Shown here: piece after piece, positions 1 through 6,144 of the stretch
Numbering within the stretch: position 1 is the first letter of the stretch
How the letters are laid out: the number at the start of each line of letters is the position of its first letter
Assembly: GCA_020696885.1 (NCBI GenBank)
Contig: JAJFMS010000141.1
Span: 1-8,535, forward strand
Length of the DNA stretch: 8,535 nucleotides
Source of the DNA: Armatimonadota bacterium
Lineage (GTDB): Bacteria; Armatimonadota; SYMT01
Direction: 5' to 3'
Position numbers and translations under genes: made by a program
The notes under the pieces: model-generated
The model's database searches: none
Told to the model about the DNA's origin: nothing
What the model saw: only the letters and a program-made list of their open reading frames with translations

Positions 1-444
1 GATGTACGGGTGTAACTCCGGGACGGCGGAAGTGATGGCCGCCACCCCGGCGGAGATACTCACCGCCACGGTGAGCACGTAGTCGATCAGCAGCGAGGCC
101 GCGGCGGTGAGCCCGGCCACCACGCCCAGGTTCTCGCGGGAGACGCGGTAGGCGCCGCCGCCCTGCGGATAGGCGTGGATGGTCTGCCGGTACGAGGTGG
201 CCACGATCGCCAGCAGGACCGCGATGGCGATGCCGATCGGCAGCGACAGGTTCAGCACGGCCGGCGTGGCTGCTACCGTTACCAGGACCAGCAAGATCTC
301 TTCGGTGGCGTAGCTCACCGAGGAGAGGGCGTCCGAGGCAAAGACCGGGAGCGCCAGATAATTCGGGAGACGGGTGTGGTGGGCGCGCCGTGTTTCGAAC
401 GGCGTGCCGAAAATCATTCGCCGGATGAGAGTTCCGACAGGCAT
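1..444 (-). CDS. KimA/YdaO-like potassium transporter (APC superfamily), N-terminal 148 residues, partial
   Basis: This is a membrane transporter of the APC superfamily, closest to the KimA (YdaO) high-affinity K+/H+ symporters that are often misnamed amino-acid permeases. The gene is read from an ATG at 444-442 and is open to the left edge, so only about the first quarter of the usual ~600 residues is present. The family signature LALPVFASDALSSVSYATEE lies at residues 30-49, followed by hydrophobic segments near 50-84 and 106-140 with the loop SYRQTIHAYPQGGGAYRVS between them. The K+-site residues I recall from Bacillus KimA appear to be kept (Asp38, Tyr45, Asp121, Tyr122, Thr125). An AGGTGG ribosome-binding site lies about 8 nt before the ATG. 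The gene follows a terminator-containing leader, which suggests riboswitch control. A generic amino-acid permease is the alternative, but the retained acidic residues favour K+. Confidence 0.88.
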   Translation of the reverse strand, partial: MPVGTLIRRMIFGTPFETRRAHHTRLPNYLALPVFASDALSSVSYATEEILLVLVTVAATPAVLNLSLPIGIAIAVLLAIVATSYRQTIHAYPQGGGAYRVSRENLGVVAGLTAAASLLIDYVLTVAVSISAGVAAITSAVPELHPYI

Positions 445-510
445 TACAACTTCCACCTTGGGTGCCACTGCGGCACCGGTCACCCTGGCGGGTTGCTTTG
501 GTCCAGACGC

Positions 511-539
511 AAAAAAGCCAGCCCTGCCAAGGGCTGGCT
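511..539 (-). terminator. Intrinsic terminator inside the leader of the KimA-like gene
   Basis: Read on the minus strand, a perfect 10-bp stem (AGCCAGCCCU / AGGGCUGGCU, 4-nt loop) is followed directly by six U. It lies between the promoter at 667-695 and the start codon at 444, so it would stop transcription before the gene unless an alternative fold prevents it. That is the classic layout of a transcription attenuator. No minus-strand gene ends upstream of it within 500 bp, so it is unlikely to serve as the end of another gene. Confidence 0.9.
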
Positions 540-544
540 TACGT

Positions 545-660
545 AGCGGCGTCACCCGGCTGGTGCCCGGTCCGGCTCCGCATCGTCTACCAGTTCGTGC
601 GGGTCTCCCCGCAAAGCGATCCCCGCTCCGGCGCCTGCGAAAGCACCAAACCGGTTACCG
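545..660 (-). promoter_or_regulatory. Structured leader RNA, candidate c-di-AMP (ydaO-type) riboswitch
   Basis: The leader RNA starts near 660 and ends a few nucleotides before the terminator hairpin. Its two ends pair: UGGUGC (648-643) with GCACCA (566-561), extended by CCGG (654-651) with CCGG (559-556). Inside lies a perfect GCGGG/CCCGC hairpin with a GAGA tetraloop (612-599). The segment GGAGCGGGG (629-621), the later CGGGGAGA and the 3' CUACGUAAGCC resemble pieces of the ydaO/c-di-AMP riboswitch consensus, and ydaO/kimA genes are the classic targets of that riboswitch. Several strictly conserved ydaO blocks (for example GGGGUGAAUC and CAGCUAAC) are not matched exactly. The structured attenuator leader is therefore well supported, but ligand assignment rests mainly on gene context. 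Confidence 0.5.
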
Positions 661-666
661 CCGCGA

Positions 667-695
667 ATTATAGCACTCCGAATTCCGGTTGTAAC
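667..695 (-). promoter_or_regulatory. Sigma-70-type promoter for the KimA-like gene
   Basis: On the minus strand a perfect -10 box TATAAT (672-667) sits 17 nt after GTTACA (695-690), which matches TTGACA at four of six positions. The predicted start is near 660, exactly where the structured leader begins, giving a 5' UTR of about 215 nt. Confidence 0.75.
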
Positions 696-867
696 GCTTG
701 TTTGTTTAACGTTTCCGTGTTGTGGGAAATCGCGGCCGCTCCTGGGCGGCGGAATTGGCTGCGTCCGGTTGCAAGCGTCGGCGGCGGCGTCGGCCGAGGT
801 CGCCCGATAATCCCTCGGTCACTTGCGGATAACCGGGATCGCGGTTGCCGCTATCGCACGATTGACA

Positions 868-952
868 CGGAGTCCCGGAGCCATCCGGGCAGCACCGACC
901 GGAGACGGCGACTATATTCGTGAAGCCGTGCCCGGATGGCTCCGGGACTCCG
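868..952. repeat. Perfect 24-bp inverted repeat with 37-nt spacer
   Basis: The arm at 868-891 is exactly complementary to the arm at 929-952 (24 of 24 positions); the match ends sharply on both sides. As RNA or single-stranded DNA it would form a very stable G+C-rich hairpin with a 37-nt loop. There is no U-run after either arm, so it is not a standard Rho-independent terminator. It lies in the 339-bp gene-free gap (696-1034) between the KimA promoter and the end of the hydrolase gene. It may be a small palindromic (REP/MITE-like) element or a Rho-boundary hairpin; no transposase or target duplication is visible. Confidence 0.85.
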
Positions 953-1004
953 GGCAACCGCTCGGTTACGGGTGCCGTCAGGCTGTGAAAGCGTTGTTCT
1001 TTCT

Positions 1005-1020
1005 CTTCGTGCCTTTGTGG
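1005..1020 (-). repeat. Short dispersed motif after the hydrolase stop codon, copy 1
   Basis: On the minus strand CCACAAAGGCACGAAG begins 14 nt after the hydrolase stop codon. A second copy, CCACAAAGGCACAAG (one base shorter), follows the stop codon of the plus-strand glycosidase gene at 5795-5809 in the same orientation relative to its gene. Function unknown. Confidence 0.6.
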
Positions 1021-1034
1021 TTAATCCCCGGGTC

Positions 1035-2123
1035 TCACTGCGCTGGCGCTGTTTTCAGCCACCGGTCCATCCACTCCATCATCCCGTTCACTTCCGCCAG
1101 GCTGAACCCGGCGTGCTTTAGCCCGGGCGCCACCCGGAAGTCGGTGCGATCCGGCACGTTGAGCTCGCGATAGCGCGCCTGCACGCCTACGAACGCCTTC
1201 CTGGCGCCGTCCACGGGGAACAGTTCGTCCTGCTCGTGGACCAGGATCAGCAGCGGGCGGGGGGCGATCATCGGGAGGACCTTGGGGGCGTCGAAGCGAT
1301 CCAGCATCCCCGGCACCAGCCTTTCCCAGGCGGTCCGCAGCAGCTTCCCGTCGATCTTCTCCACGCCCTGGTCCTTCGCGAACTCCTTGAGGAGCGGCTC
1401 GAACATCTTGATGCGCGCTTCGCTCTCCGGGCCCTCCGCGTTGAAGCATTCGCCGAAGCAGGTAACGCCGATCATCGGCACCGCCACGCGGATCCGGTCG
1501 TCGATGAAGGTGGTCATCCAGGTGATGATGCCGCCCTCGGAGATCCCGGTCATGCCGATCCGCTGCGGGTCCACCTCGGGCCGCGTCACCAGCAGGTCGA
1601 TGAGGCGCGTCACGTCGAAGGTCGTGTCGATCAGGAACGGATGACCCTTCCCGCTGCGCAGCGACTCCAGCATCGCCACTTCCAGGGCTTTGCCCTTCTG
1701 CCGCTCGCCGCGGAACCGCCCGTCGATCGCCGCCACCACGTAGCCGCGCTGCGCCAGGTTGTTCATCAGCGTGAGCAGCAGGAAGTGATCCTTACTGCCG
1801 CCCAGAAAGTGCTGCACGATGATGGTGGGGTACTTCCCCTCGGCCTTGGGCCGATAGATCGCCGCAATCGCTTCTTCACCCGCTTCGGGCGAGAATCGCA
1901 CCCGGTCGATGTGGATGTTCCCCACGTCGTTGCCGGAGATCAGCTCCGGCTTGAGATCTCCGGGCTTCTTGTCCGCCATAACGAGGCGCCGGAACTCCTC
2001 CCGGCTCGTGGCCGCCGCGGCCGGCGCCGCCTGGGTCTGGGCTCGCACGCCGAGCGCGCCTCCCACACCGACTCCCAGCAGGGAGAGCGCGATCGCTGCC
2101 GCGCGCAGAGTCGTTCGGTTCAT
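1035..2123 (-). CDS. Exported alpha/beta hydrolase (prolyl-oligopeptidase / acetyl-xylan-esterase-like)
   Basis: A 362-residue serine hydrolase with an N-terminal signal peptide (Arg-containing n-region, hydrophobic residues 7-25, Ala-rich linker 29-39), so it probably acts outside the cytoplasm. The fold is recognised from the oxyanion-side segment QHFLGGSK (104-111), the nucleophile elbow GISEGG with Ser195 (193-198), the acid Asp299 in LVHEQDELFPVDGARKAF and the base His337 in PGLKHAGFS, all in the order and spacing of a classical alpha/beta hydrolase. The substrate cannot be deduced: an esterase, dienelactone-hydrolase-like enzyme or peptidase are all possible. The ATG at 2123 is preceded by GAGGTG with 5-nt spacing. 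The gene stands alone; the neighbouring plus-strand operon is divergent, 314 bp away, and no terminator is seen directly after its stop. Confidence 0.9.
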   Translation of the reverse strand: MNRTTLRAAAIALSLLGVGVGGALGVRAQTQAAPAAAATSREEFRRLVMADKKPGDLKPELISGNDVGNIHIDRVRFSPEAGEEAIAAIYRPKAEGKYPTIIVQHFLGGSKDHFLLLTLMNNLAQRGYVVAAIDGRFRGERQKGKALEVAMLESLRSGKGHPFLIDTTFDVTRLIDLLVTRPEVDPQRIGMTGISEGGIITWMTTFIDDRIRVAVPMIGVTCFGECFNAEGPESEARIKMFEPLLKEFAKDQGVEKIDGKLLRTAWERLVPGMLDRFDAPKVLPMIAPRPLLILVHEQDELFPVDGARKAFVGVQARYRELNVPDRTDFRVAPGLKHAGFSLAEVNGMMEWMDRWLKTAPAQ

Positions 2124-2254
2124 GGCAACACCTCGTGCGAGATCCGTGCGAGACCTCGGGCGAAAAAGGAAGGGATTCCAACGTTAAGATACCATGGAAG
2201 GTGGGCGTTCGGTTTCCCCCGCGGCAATCGCCGCAGAACCGGCCGGGAACCCCG

Positions 2255-2260
2255 TATAAT
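2255..2260 (+). promoter_or_regulatory. Possible -10 box for the C39-GbsR-ArsA-glycosidase operon
   Basis: A perfect TATAAT lies in the divergent gap (2124-2437) ahead of the plus-strand operon, but no good -35 box is found 16-18 nt upstream (CGCAGA at 17 nt). If used, it would give a leader of about 170 nt. An activator-dependent promoter is possible; the assignment is weak. Confidence 0.35.
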
Positions 2261-2291
2261 ACTAATGAGAGCAGAAGCTACTAAGGCGGCC

Positions 2292-2323
2292 GGAGTGATG
2301 GAGTAGTGGGGAACTGGAGTTTG
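2292..2323 (+). repeat. Degenerate octamer tandem repeat in the operon leader
   Basis: Four consecutive 8-nt units, GGAGTGAT, GGAGTAGT, GGGGAACT and GGAGTTTG, each start with GG(A/G)G. They lie in the non-coding stretch between the hydrolase and the C39-like gene, downstream of the candidate -10 box. The repeat is too degenerate to tell slippage remnants from chance. Confidence 0.45.
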
Positions 2324-2437
2324 GGATCGGCTACCCCCAACACTCCCGCACCTTCAATTGGCCATGCTCGGGTCAGTAAAGCAGTGATTTCCGCGCGTTG
2401 CGGGCGGATGCCTACTGGGAGCGCCTCTTAACACCGT

Positions 2438-3172
2438 ATGGCAGATTCTCGCTTCCGTATCCGGCCCGGCATCCGGCATGAGTGGATCCGCGACCGCCAG
2501 GCCACCTTCCCCCCGGATGGTGGGCGCAACCGGGCGGGCGTGGCGGGGGCCTACCTGCCGCCGGGCCGGCTGCACGTGCCGCACCAGGTGCAGGCGTCCA
2601 TCTCCGAAAGCGTTCCGTGCTGCGTCGCGATGGTCCTCCGCTCCTACGGTCTGGACGCCGAGGCCGATCGGCTGGCGTGGGTACTGAGCGGCGGGGACCC
2701 GGAAGGCGCCAGTGGGCGGAGCCTCCGCTGGCTGCGCGCCTGGGGCGTGACCGCGGAGTGCCCGGACGACCTCCAGTTCTTCCGGGACGGCACCATCGAC
2801 CTGAACCATCGCCTGGGCACGCCGCAGGCGCGGTTGGTGTTTCGCTGGGAGGAGCGGTGGCTCCGGTTCGTGCGGAAAGCGCTGCAGGAGGGCATCCCCC
2901 CGATCCTCTTCGTGGACCTGGGGCGGCTGTCGCCGGCCTGGCGGGGACTGCACCAGCGGCACGCGGTGGTGCTGAGCGGCGGTGACGGGCGCCAGGCGTG
3001 GATCAACGATCCGGCGCGAACGGAAGGACCGGTGCGCGTGGGTCTCTCGAAATTGATGGATTCGCTGTTGCCGGGTGAGCCGCTTGCAGCGCTGCTCCGG
3101 TGCGATCCCCGGCTCTTCGGGACGCCGGCGCCGGACGGAGACGCGGATGCAGGTGGAGTAGCCGAATCATGA
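2438..3172 (+). CDS. C39-peptidase-like (papain-fold) protein with the catalytic Cys apparently replaced by Ser
   Basis: A 244-residue protein whose segment 47-71 (VPHQ, Q52, then SESVPCCVAMVLRSYG) lines up with the C39 pattern of a Gln, five residues, then Cys-Gly-x-x-Cys-Leu-Ala-Met. The oxyanion Gln52, the helix after the nucleophile, His175 (LHQRHAVVLSGG) and Asp191 (WINDPA) are present. The position normally occupied by the nucleophilic Cys is Ser58, while Cys61 and Cys62 fall three and four residues later. It may be a non-cleaving C39-like binding domain, or one of the shifted cysteines may act. The middle part GASGRSLRWLRAWGVTAE also matches the C39 family. No signal peptide or ABC domain is seen. 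An in-frame stop lies three codons before the ATG, so 2438 is the earliest start; its Shine-Dalgarno site is poor. The stop overlaps the next start by 4 nt (ATGA). Confidence 0.75.
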   Translation: MADSRFRIRPGIRHEWIRDRQATFPPDGGRNRAGVAGAYLPPGRLHVPHQVQASISESVPCCVAMVLRSYGLDAEADRLAWVLSGGDPEGASGRSLRWLRAWGVTAECPDDLQFFRDGTIDLNHRLGTPQARLVFRWEERWLRFVRKALQEGIPPILFVDLGRLSPAWRGLHQRHAVVLSGGDGRQAWINDPARTEGPVRVGLSKLMDSLLPGEPLAALLRCDPRLFGTPAPDGDADAGGVAES

Positions 3173-3723
3173 GCAGTGAGACCACCCTGGCCGGCGGCTC
3201 CGCCACGCTGACCGAGCTTCAGGAGCGGTTCGTGCTCCACTGGGGCGAGATGGCGAGCGCCTGGGGCATCAACCGCACGATGGGGCAGATCCACGCGCTC
3301 CTCTACATCAGCTCCGAGCCGCTCTCCATGGACGACCTGATGGAGCGGCTGAAGATCTCCCGCGGCAACGCCAGCATGAACCTGCGCGCCCTGGAAGACT
3401 GGGGCATCGTCCAGCGGGTCCACTTTACCGGCGACCGCCGGGAGTACTTCCGCTCCCTGGCGGACGCCTGGGACCTCTTCCACACCGTGGTCCGCGAGCG
3501 GAAGCGCCGGGAGTTCGACCCGATGGTCCGCTCCCTGCGGCTCTTCCTGGCCGAGGCGGAGGCCGGACCTCAGGACCCCAAAATGGAGGTCTATCGCGAG
3601 CGGCTGGGCAGCCTGCTGGAGCTTCTCGATCTGCTGGAGCGCGCCTGCGAGCGCCTCCTGCCGCGCGCCCCGCACGAGCTGCCGCAACTGCTGGAGATCG
3701 AGGTGCAGGGGCTGACGGAGTGA
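3169..3723 (+). CDS. GbsR/MarR-family transcriptional regulator
   Basis: A 184-residue winged-helix regulator of the GbsR branch of MarR proteins. The family hallmark is clear: W25-GEMASAWGINRTMGQIHALLYISSEPLSMDDLM (from 25) followed by the recognition helix LKISRGNASMNLRALEDWGIVQRV (61-84) and the wing TGDRREYF (87-94). The rest is a helical, Leu-rich dimerisation region that ends near residue 180. GbsR relatives in Bacillus sense choline and control glycine-betaine synthesis genes; the effector here is unknown. The ATG at 3169 is chosen because it overlaps the previous stop (ATGA) and has GGAG about 11 nt upstream; an earlier in-frame ATG at 3100 would lengthen the protein by 23 residues inside the previous gene and outside the family match. 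Its stop overlaps the ArsA start (GTGA). It most likely regulates its own operon. Confidence 0.9.
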   Translation: MSSETTLAGGSATLTELQERFVLHWGEMASAWGINRTMGQIHALLYISSEPLSMDDLMERLKISRGNASMNLRALEDWGIVQRVHFTGDRREYFRSLADAWDLFHTVVRERKRREFDPMVRSLRLFLAEAEAGPQDPKMEVYRERLGSLLELLDLLERACERLLPRAPHELPQLLEIEVQGLTE

Positions 3724-4892
3724 GCGTGCCCCGCATCATCCTCACCGCCGGCAAGGGCGGCGTGGGGAAATCTACCACGGCCGCCGCCACGGCCGCCGCC
3801 AGCGCGGCGCTCGGCCAGCGCGTGCTGGTGATGAGCATCGACAGCGCCCACAACCTCTCGGACCTGTTCGGCGTCCCCCTGGCCACCACGCCCACCCCGA
3901 TCGAGGGGACGCTCTCCGGGCTGGAAGTGGACCTCAACGTGGAGCTGGCCACCAACTGGCACCACGTCACCGACTTCTTCCGCACCATGACCTCCCACGA
4001 CCCGCTCGTCTCCGAGCTGGTGGCGGAGGAGTGCGCGGTGCTGCCGGGCATGGAAGAGGTCTTCGGGCTGATGCGCCTGCAGAGCGTCTCCGAATCTGGC
4101 GAGTTCGACCTGATCGTCGTGGACACGCCGCCCACCGGGGACCTGCTGAAGTTCCTGCGCCTGCCGGACGTGCTCCACTGGCTGATGCAGAAGTACCACC
4201 TGCTGGACCGGCGGAAGCTCCAGCGCATCCGCCCGGTGGCGGAGGTGCTGAACATGCCGCTGCCGCCAGATGAGGCGGTGGGGGAGATGGAAGCCTGGTA
4301 CGCCCGTGTGCGCGAAGCGAGCGCCACGCTGATGGATCACCAGCGCGTGAGCGTGCGCCTCGTCACTACGCCGGACCGGGTGAGCCTGGCGGAGACGCAC
4401 CGGGCGTTCAACTGGACCTCCCTGCTGGGGATGAATGTGGACGCCGTGATCGTGAACAAGCTGCTTCCCGCCGGCGACTACCCGCCCGCGTTCGAGCCGT
4501 GGCTCACGCGCCAGGCCGACGTGCTGGAGCAGGCAGAGACGTCGTTCGGGGACGTGCCGATCCTGCGTGCGGAGCTGCAGCGAGACGAGGTACTGGGAGC
4601 GCCCGCCCTCCGAGAGTTTGGCGGCACGCTCTACGGGGAAAGAGATCCCTCCGCGCTCTGGGCCGCCGGGCCGCCGCTGGTGTGGACGGACACCGACACC
4701 GGGGCGGAGCTGCGGGTGCGGCTGCCGTTCCTGAAGAAGCGCGAGTTCCGCCTGCTCGCGGGGCGGGAGGGGCTCACGCTGCTCGTCGGCCCGCAGCGGC
4801 GCGTGATCCCGCTGCCGCCCGCCGTGCAGCGGCGAACGATGCAGGGCGCCCGGTACGAAGACGATTGGCTGGTGGTCAGCTATGGGAGCTGA
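3720..4892 (+). CDS. ArsA/Get3-family ATPase with C-terminal HSP20-like domain
   Basis: A 390-residue soluble ATPase of the deviant-Walker-A class. It shows the P-loop GKGGVGKST (11-19) with the signature first Lys, the switch I segment SIDSAHNLSDLF (39-50), switch II/A-loop DTPPTGDLLKFLRLP (135-149) where arsenite pumps and Get3 usually have DTAPTGHTLRLL, and the base-binding VNKLLP (245-250). Residues ~326-390 form a beta-rich tail (from FLKKREFRLL to WLVVSY) typical of the HSP20-like domain seen in many bacterial ArsA proteins not involved in arsenic. No metal-binding Cys cluster is evident, so arsenite transport is unlikely. Possible roles are handling of membrane or tail-anchored proteins, or an ATP-dependent partner of its neighbours. 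The GTG start overlaps the GbsR stop by 4 nt, so translation is probably coupled. Confidence 0.9.
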   Translation: MSVPRIILTAGKGGVGKSTTAAATAAASAALGQRVLVMSIDSAHNLSDLFGVPLATTPTPIEGTLSGLEVDLNVELATNWHHVTDFFRTMTSHDPLVSELVAEECAVLPGMEEVFGLMRLQSVSESGEFDLIVVDTPPTGDLLKFLRLPDVLHWLMQKYHLLDRRKLQRIRPVAEVLNMPLPPDEAVGEMEAWYARVREASATLMDHQRVSVRLVTTPDRVSLAETHRAFNWTSLLGMNVDAVIVNKLLPAGDYPPAFEPWLTRQADVLEQAETSFGDVPILRAELQRDEVLGAPALREFGGTLYGERDPSALWAAGPPLVWTDTDTGAELRVRLPFLKKREFRLLAGREGLTLLVGPQRRVIPLPPAVQRRTMQGARYEDDWLVVSYGS

Positions 4893-5786
4893 ATGGTGAT
4901 CAAAACGGAATCCATCAAACGGCTTCGCGCCGTCACGATCGCGCTTCTGGCGGTGGGGACTCTGGCGTGTCTGGCCATGCCGCCTGCCCAGGCCGCGAGG
5001 ACGATTCCGACCAACGCCGCTGACACCCGCGGGCTGTACACGGTCGACCGGCAGGGCACCGGCGTCTACTACCGGAAGGGCTTCGTGCTTGGCGTAGGCG
5101 TCAACGTGATCGAAGCCGACCTCTCCGACCCCGAGGTGAAGCTCGCGGCGATGGTCTCCCAGGGCGGCATCGGCACCGCCGAGCGGTTCGGGCGGATGGT
5201 CCGCCGCGCGCAGCCCACCGCGGCGATCACCGGCACCTTCTTCGGGATCCAGAGCCGCATTCCCACCGGCGACCTGGTGATCAACGGCAGGCCGATCTTC
5301 CGCGGGTTCATCGGCACGGCGGTCGCCATCACCGAGGGGAACCTGGTCTCCTTCATCTCCACCGAGTACAAGGACCAGTCGATCGACTGGAGCCTCTTCG
5401 ACACCGTGATCCGCGGCGGCCCGCGCCTGATGGCCGGCGGCGCCGTCACGATGACCGCAAAGAGTGAGGGCTTCCGCGCGCTGCCGATCTCCGCTCGCCG
5501 CACCCGCACCGCCGTGGGCCTCACGCGAGACAACCGGCTGCAGTTCGTCGCGGTGCGGCAGGGGATCACCCTCTGGGAGTTGGCCAAGGTGATGCGCGCC
5601 ATCGGCGCCTACCACGCCGTGGCGCTGGACGGCGGCACCTCTACGGCGATGTACTTCGCCGGCAACTACGTGGCGAACCCGGGCCGCGGCCTCACCAACG
5701 TGATGATGATCTATCACCGCCGCTCGCAGTACGACGCGATGCGCGCCCAGTTCTCCGGCCCTTACCGGTCGAGCTCCGCGAACTAG
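4893..5786 (+). CDS. Exported phosphodiester glycosidase (NAGPA-domain) family protein
   Basis: A 297-residue protein with a signal peptide (hydrophobic 12-29, likely cleavage after PPAQA, residue ~35), so it acts outside the cytoplasm. It carries the NAGPA (phosphodiester-glycosidase) fold from about residue 65: ITGTFFG (112-118, usually NGGFF), the central IRGGPRLM (173-180), RTRTAVGL (203-210) and the family signature VALDGGTSTAMYF (243-255). Characterised relatives uncover or cleave sugar phosphodiesters, and bacterial members act on cell-surface glycans such as those of the spore or wall; the substrate here is not evident. Its ATG directly follows the ArsA stop (TGAATG), with GGGAG just upstream, so it is the last gene of the operon. 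No strong plus-strand terminator follows; a dispersed motif lies 8 nt after the stop. Confidence 0.9.
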   Translation: MVIKTESIKRLRAVTIALLAVGTLACLAMPPAQAARTIPTNAADTRGLYTVDRQGTGVYYRKGFVLGVGVNVIEADLSDPEVKLAAMVSQGGIGTAERFGRMVRRAQPTAAITGTFFGIQSRIPTGDLVINGRPIFRGFIGTAVAITEGNLVSFISTEYKDQSIDWSLFDTVIRGGPRLMAGGAVTMTAKSEGFRALPISARRTRTAVGLTRDNRLQFVAVRQGITLWELAKVMRAIGAYHAVALDGGTSTAMYFAGNYVANPGRGLTNVMMIYHRRSQYDAMRAQFSGPYRSSSAN

Positions 5787-5794
5787 GTTGTTCG

Positions 5795-5809
5795 CCACAA
5801 AGGCACAAG
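5795..5809 (+). repeat. Short dispersed motif after the glycosidase stop codon, copy 2
   Basis: CCACAAAGGCACAAG begins 8 nt after the stop codon and matches 15 of 16 positions of the element at 1005-1020, with one base deleted. Both copies have the same orientation relative to the gene they follow. The remaining sequence up to 5891 holds only a 7-bp inverted repeat (5827-5833 / 5856-5862) without a U-tract. Confidence 0.6.
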
Positions 5810-5891
5810 GGGAGGCTTTGGGCTTTGCCGCCTGGTAGCCGACGGGTGCGCGTTGAGGCGGCTGGGCTGGCCGGACATCGGCCGAGGCGAC

Positions 5892-5920
5892 AAAACGCCA
5901 GGTCTTTGTGACCTGGCGTT
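5892..5920 (-). terminator. Intrinsic terminator ending the orphan RNA
   Basis: On the minus strand an 11-bp perfect stem (5920-5910 with 5904-5894, AACGCCAGGUC / GACCUGGCGUU, 5-nt loop ACAAA) runs into UUUU. On the plus strand only UU follows the stem, so it would terminate mainly minus-strand transcription, though it might weakly limit read-through from the glycosidase operon. Confidence 0.8.
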
Positions 5921-6138
5921 ATCGGATCAATGAGGGCGGTTGGACAAGGGGTGACCCCGGAAGCAGCGCAAGCGCTGCGCCCGTCCTCACCGGCCCGAAG
6001 GCCGGCAGTGGACCCGCCTGTTTCTCCCCGTGCTCCGCGCGGCGGCGGGGATCAACCGGCATCCCGGCCCGGTTCACCCGGGTTGGAGGTACCTTAGGGG
6101 CCTTATAGTTAGATAACCAGGGTCCGCGGCCCAACCGC
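5892..6138 (-). ncRNA. Candidate stand-alone structured small RNA, family not recognised
   Basis: A complete minus-strand transcription unit: a 17-nt-spaced promoter (6173-6145), a predicted start at about 6138 and a terminator at 5920-5892, with no reading frame worth calling and no minus-strand gene beyond it. The predicted first bases GCGGUUGG (6138-6131) pair perfectly with CCAACCGC (5943-5936), closing the molecule just before the terminator. Between them are several perfect hairpins: CCCGG/CCGGG (6082-6068), CCGGCC-UUCG-GGCCGG with a stable UUCG tetraloop (6005-5990), GCAGCG-CUUG-CGCUGC (5978-5963) and GGGG/CCCC (5958-5948). This multibranched shape does not look like 6S RNA, and I do not find the signature blocks of RNase P RNA, tmRNA, SRP RNA or known riboswitches. 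It could also be a leader whose gene was lost. Confidence 0.6.
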
Positions 6139-6144
6139 AGGTCC

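Noticed and set aside
862..867. Perfect TTGACA on the plus strand
   Set aside because: No -10 box at 16-18 nt and no gene downstream on that strand.
706..957. 83-residue minus-strand frame
   Set aside because: Arg-rich, no ribosome site, crosses the 24-bp inverted repeat.
1236..2306. 356-residue open frame on the plus strand
   Set aside because: Antisense shadow of the hydrolase; His/Arg-rich and without motifs.
3720..4892. Arsenite-efflux ArsA
   Set aside because: Single ATPase unit with an HSP20-like tail, no metal-binding cysteines and no arsB/arsD/arsR neighbours.
3591..5798. 735-residue open frame on the minus strand opposite GbsR, ArsA and the glycosidase
   Set aside because: Composition is His/Gln/Arg-rich with no domain; it is the antisense of well-supported genes and an artefact of high G+C.
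5948..6110. Cobalamin, FMN, T-box or TPP riboswitch in the orphan RNA
   Set aside because: Isolated fragments such as GUCCACUGCC are suggestive, but the ordered conserved blocks of each class are absent and no gene follows.
5892..6138. RNase P RNA, tmRNA, 6S or SRP RNA
   Set aside because: Too short for RNase P or tmRNA and lacking their universal blocks; multibranched rather than the rod of 6S; no GGAAGGAAGCAG-type SRP loop.
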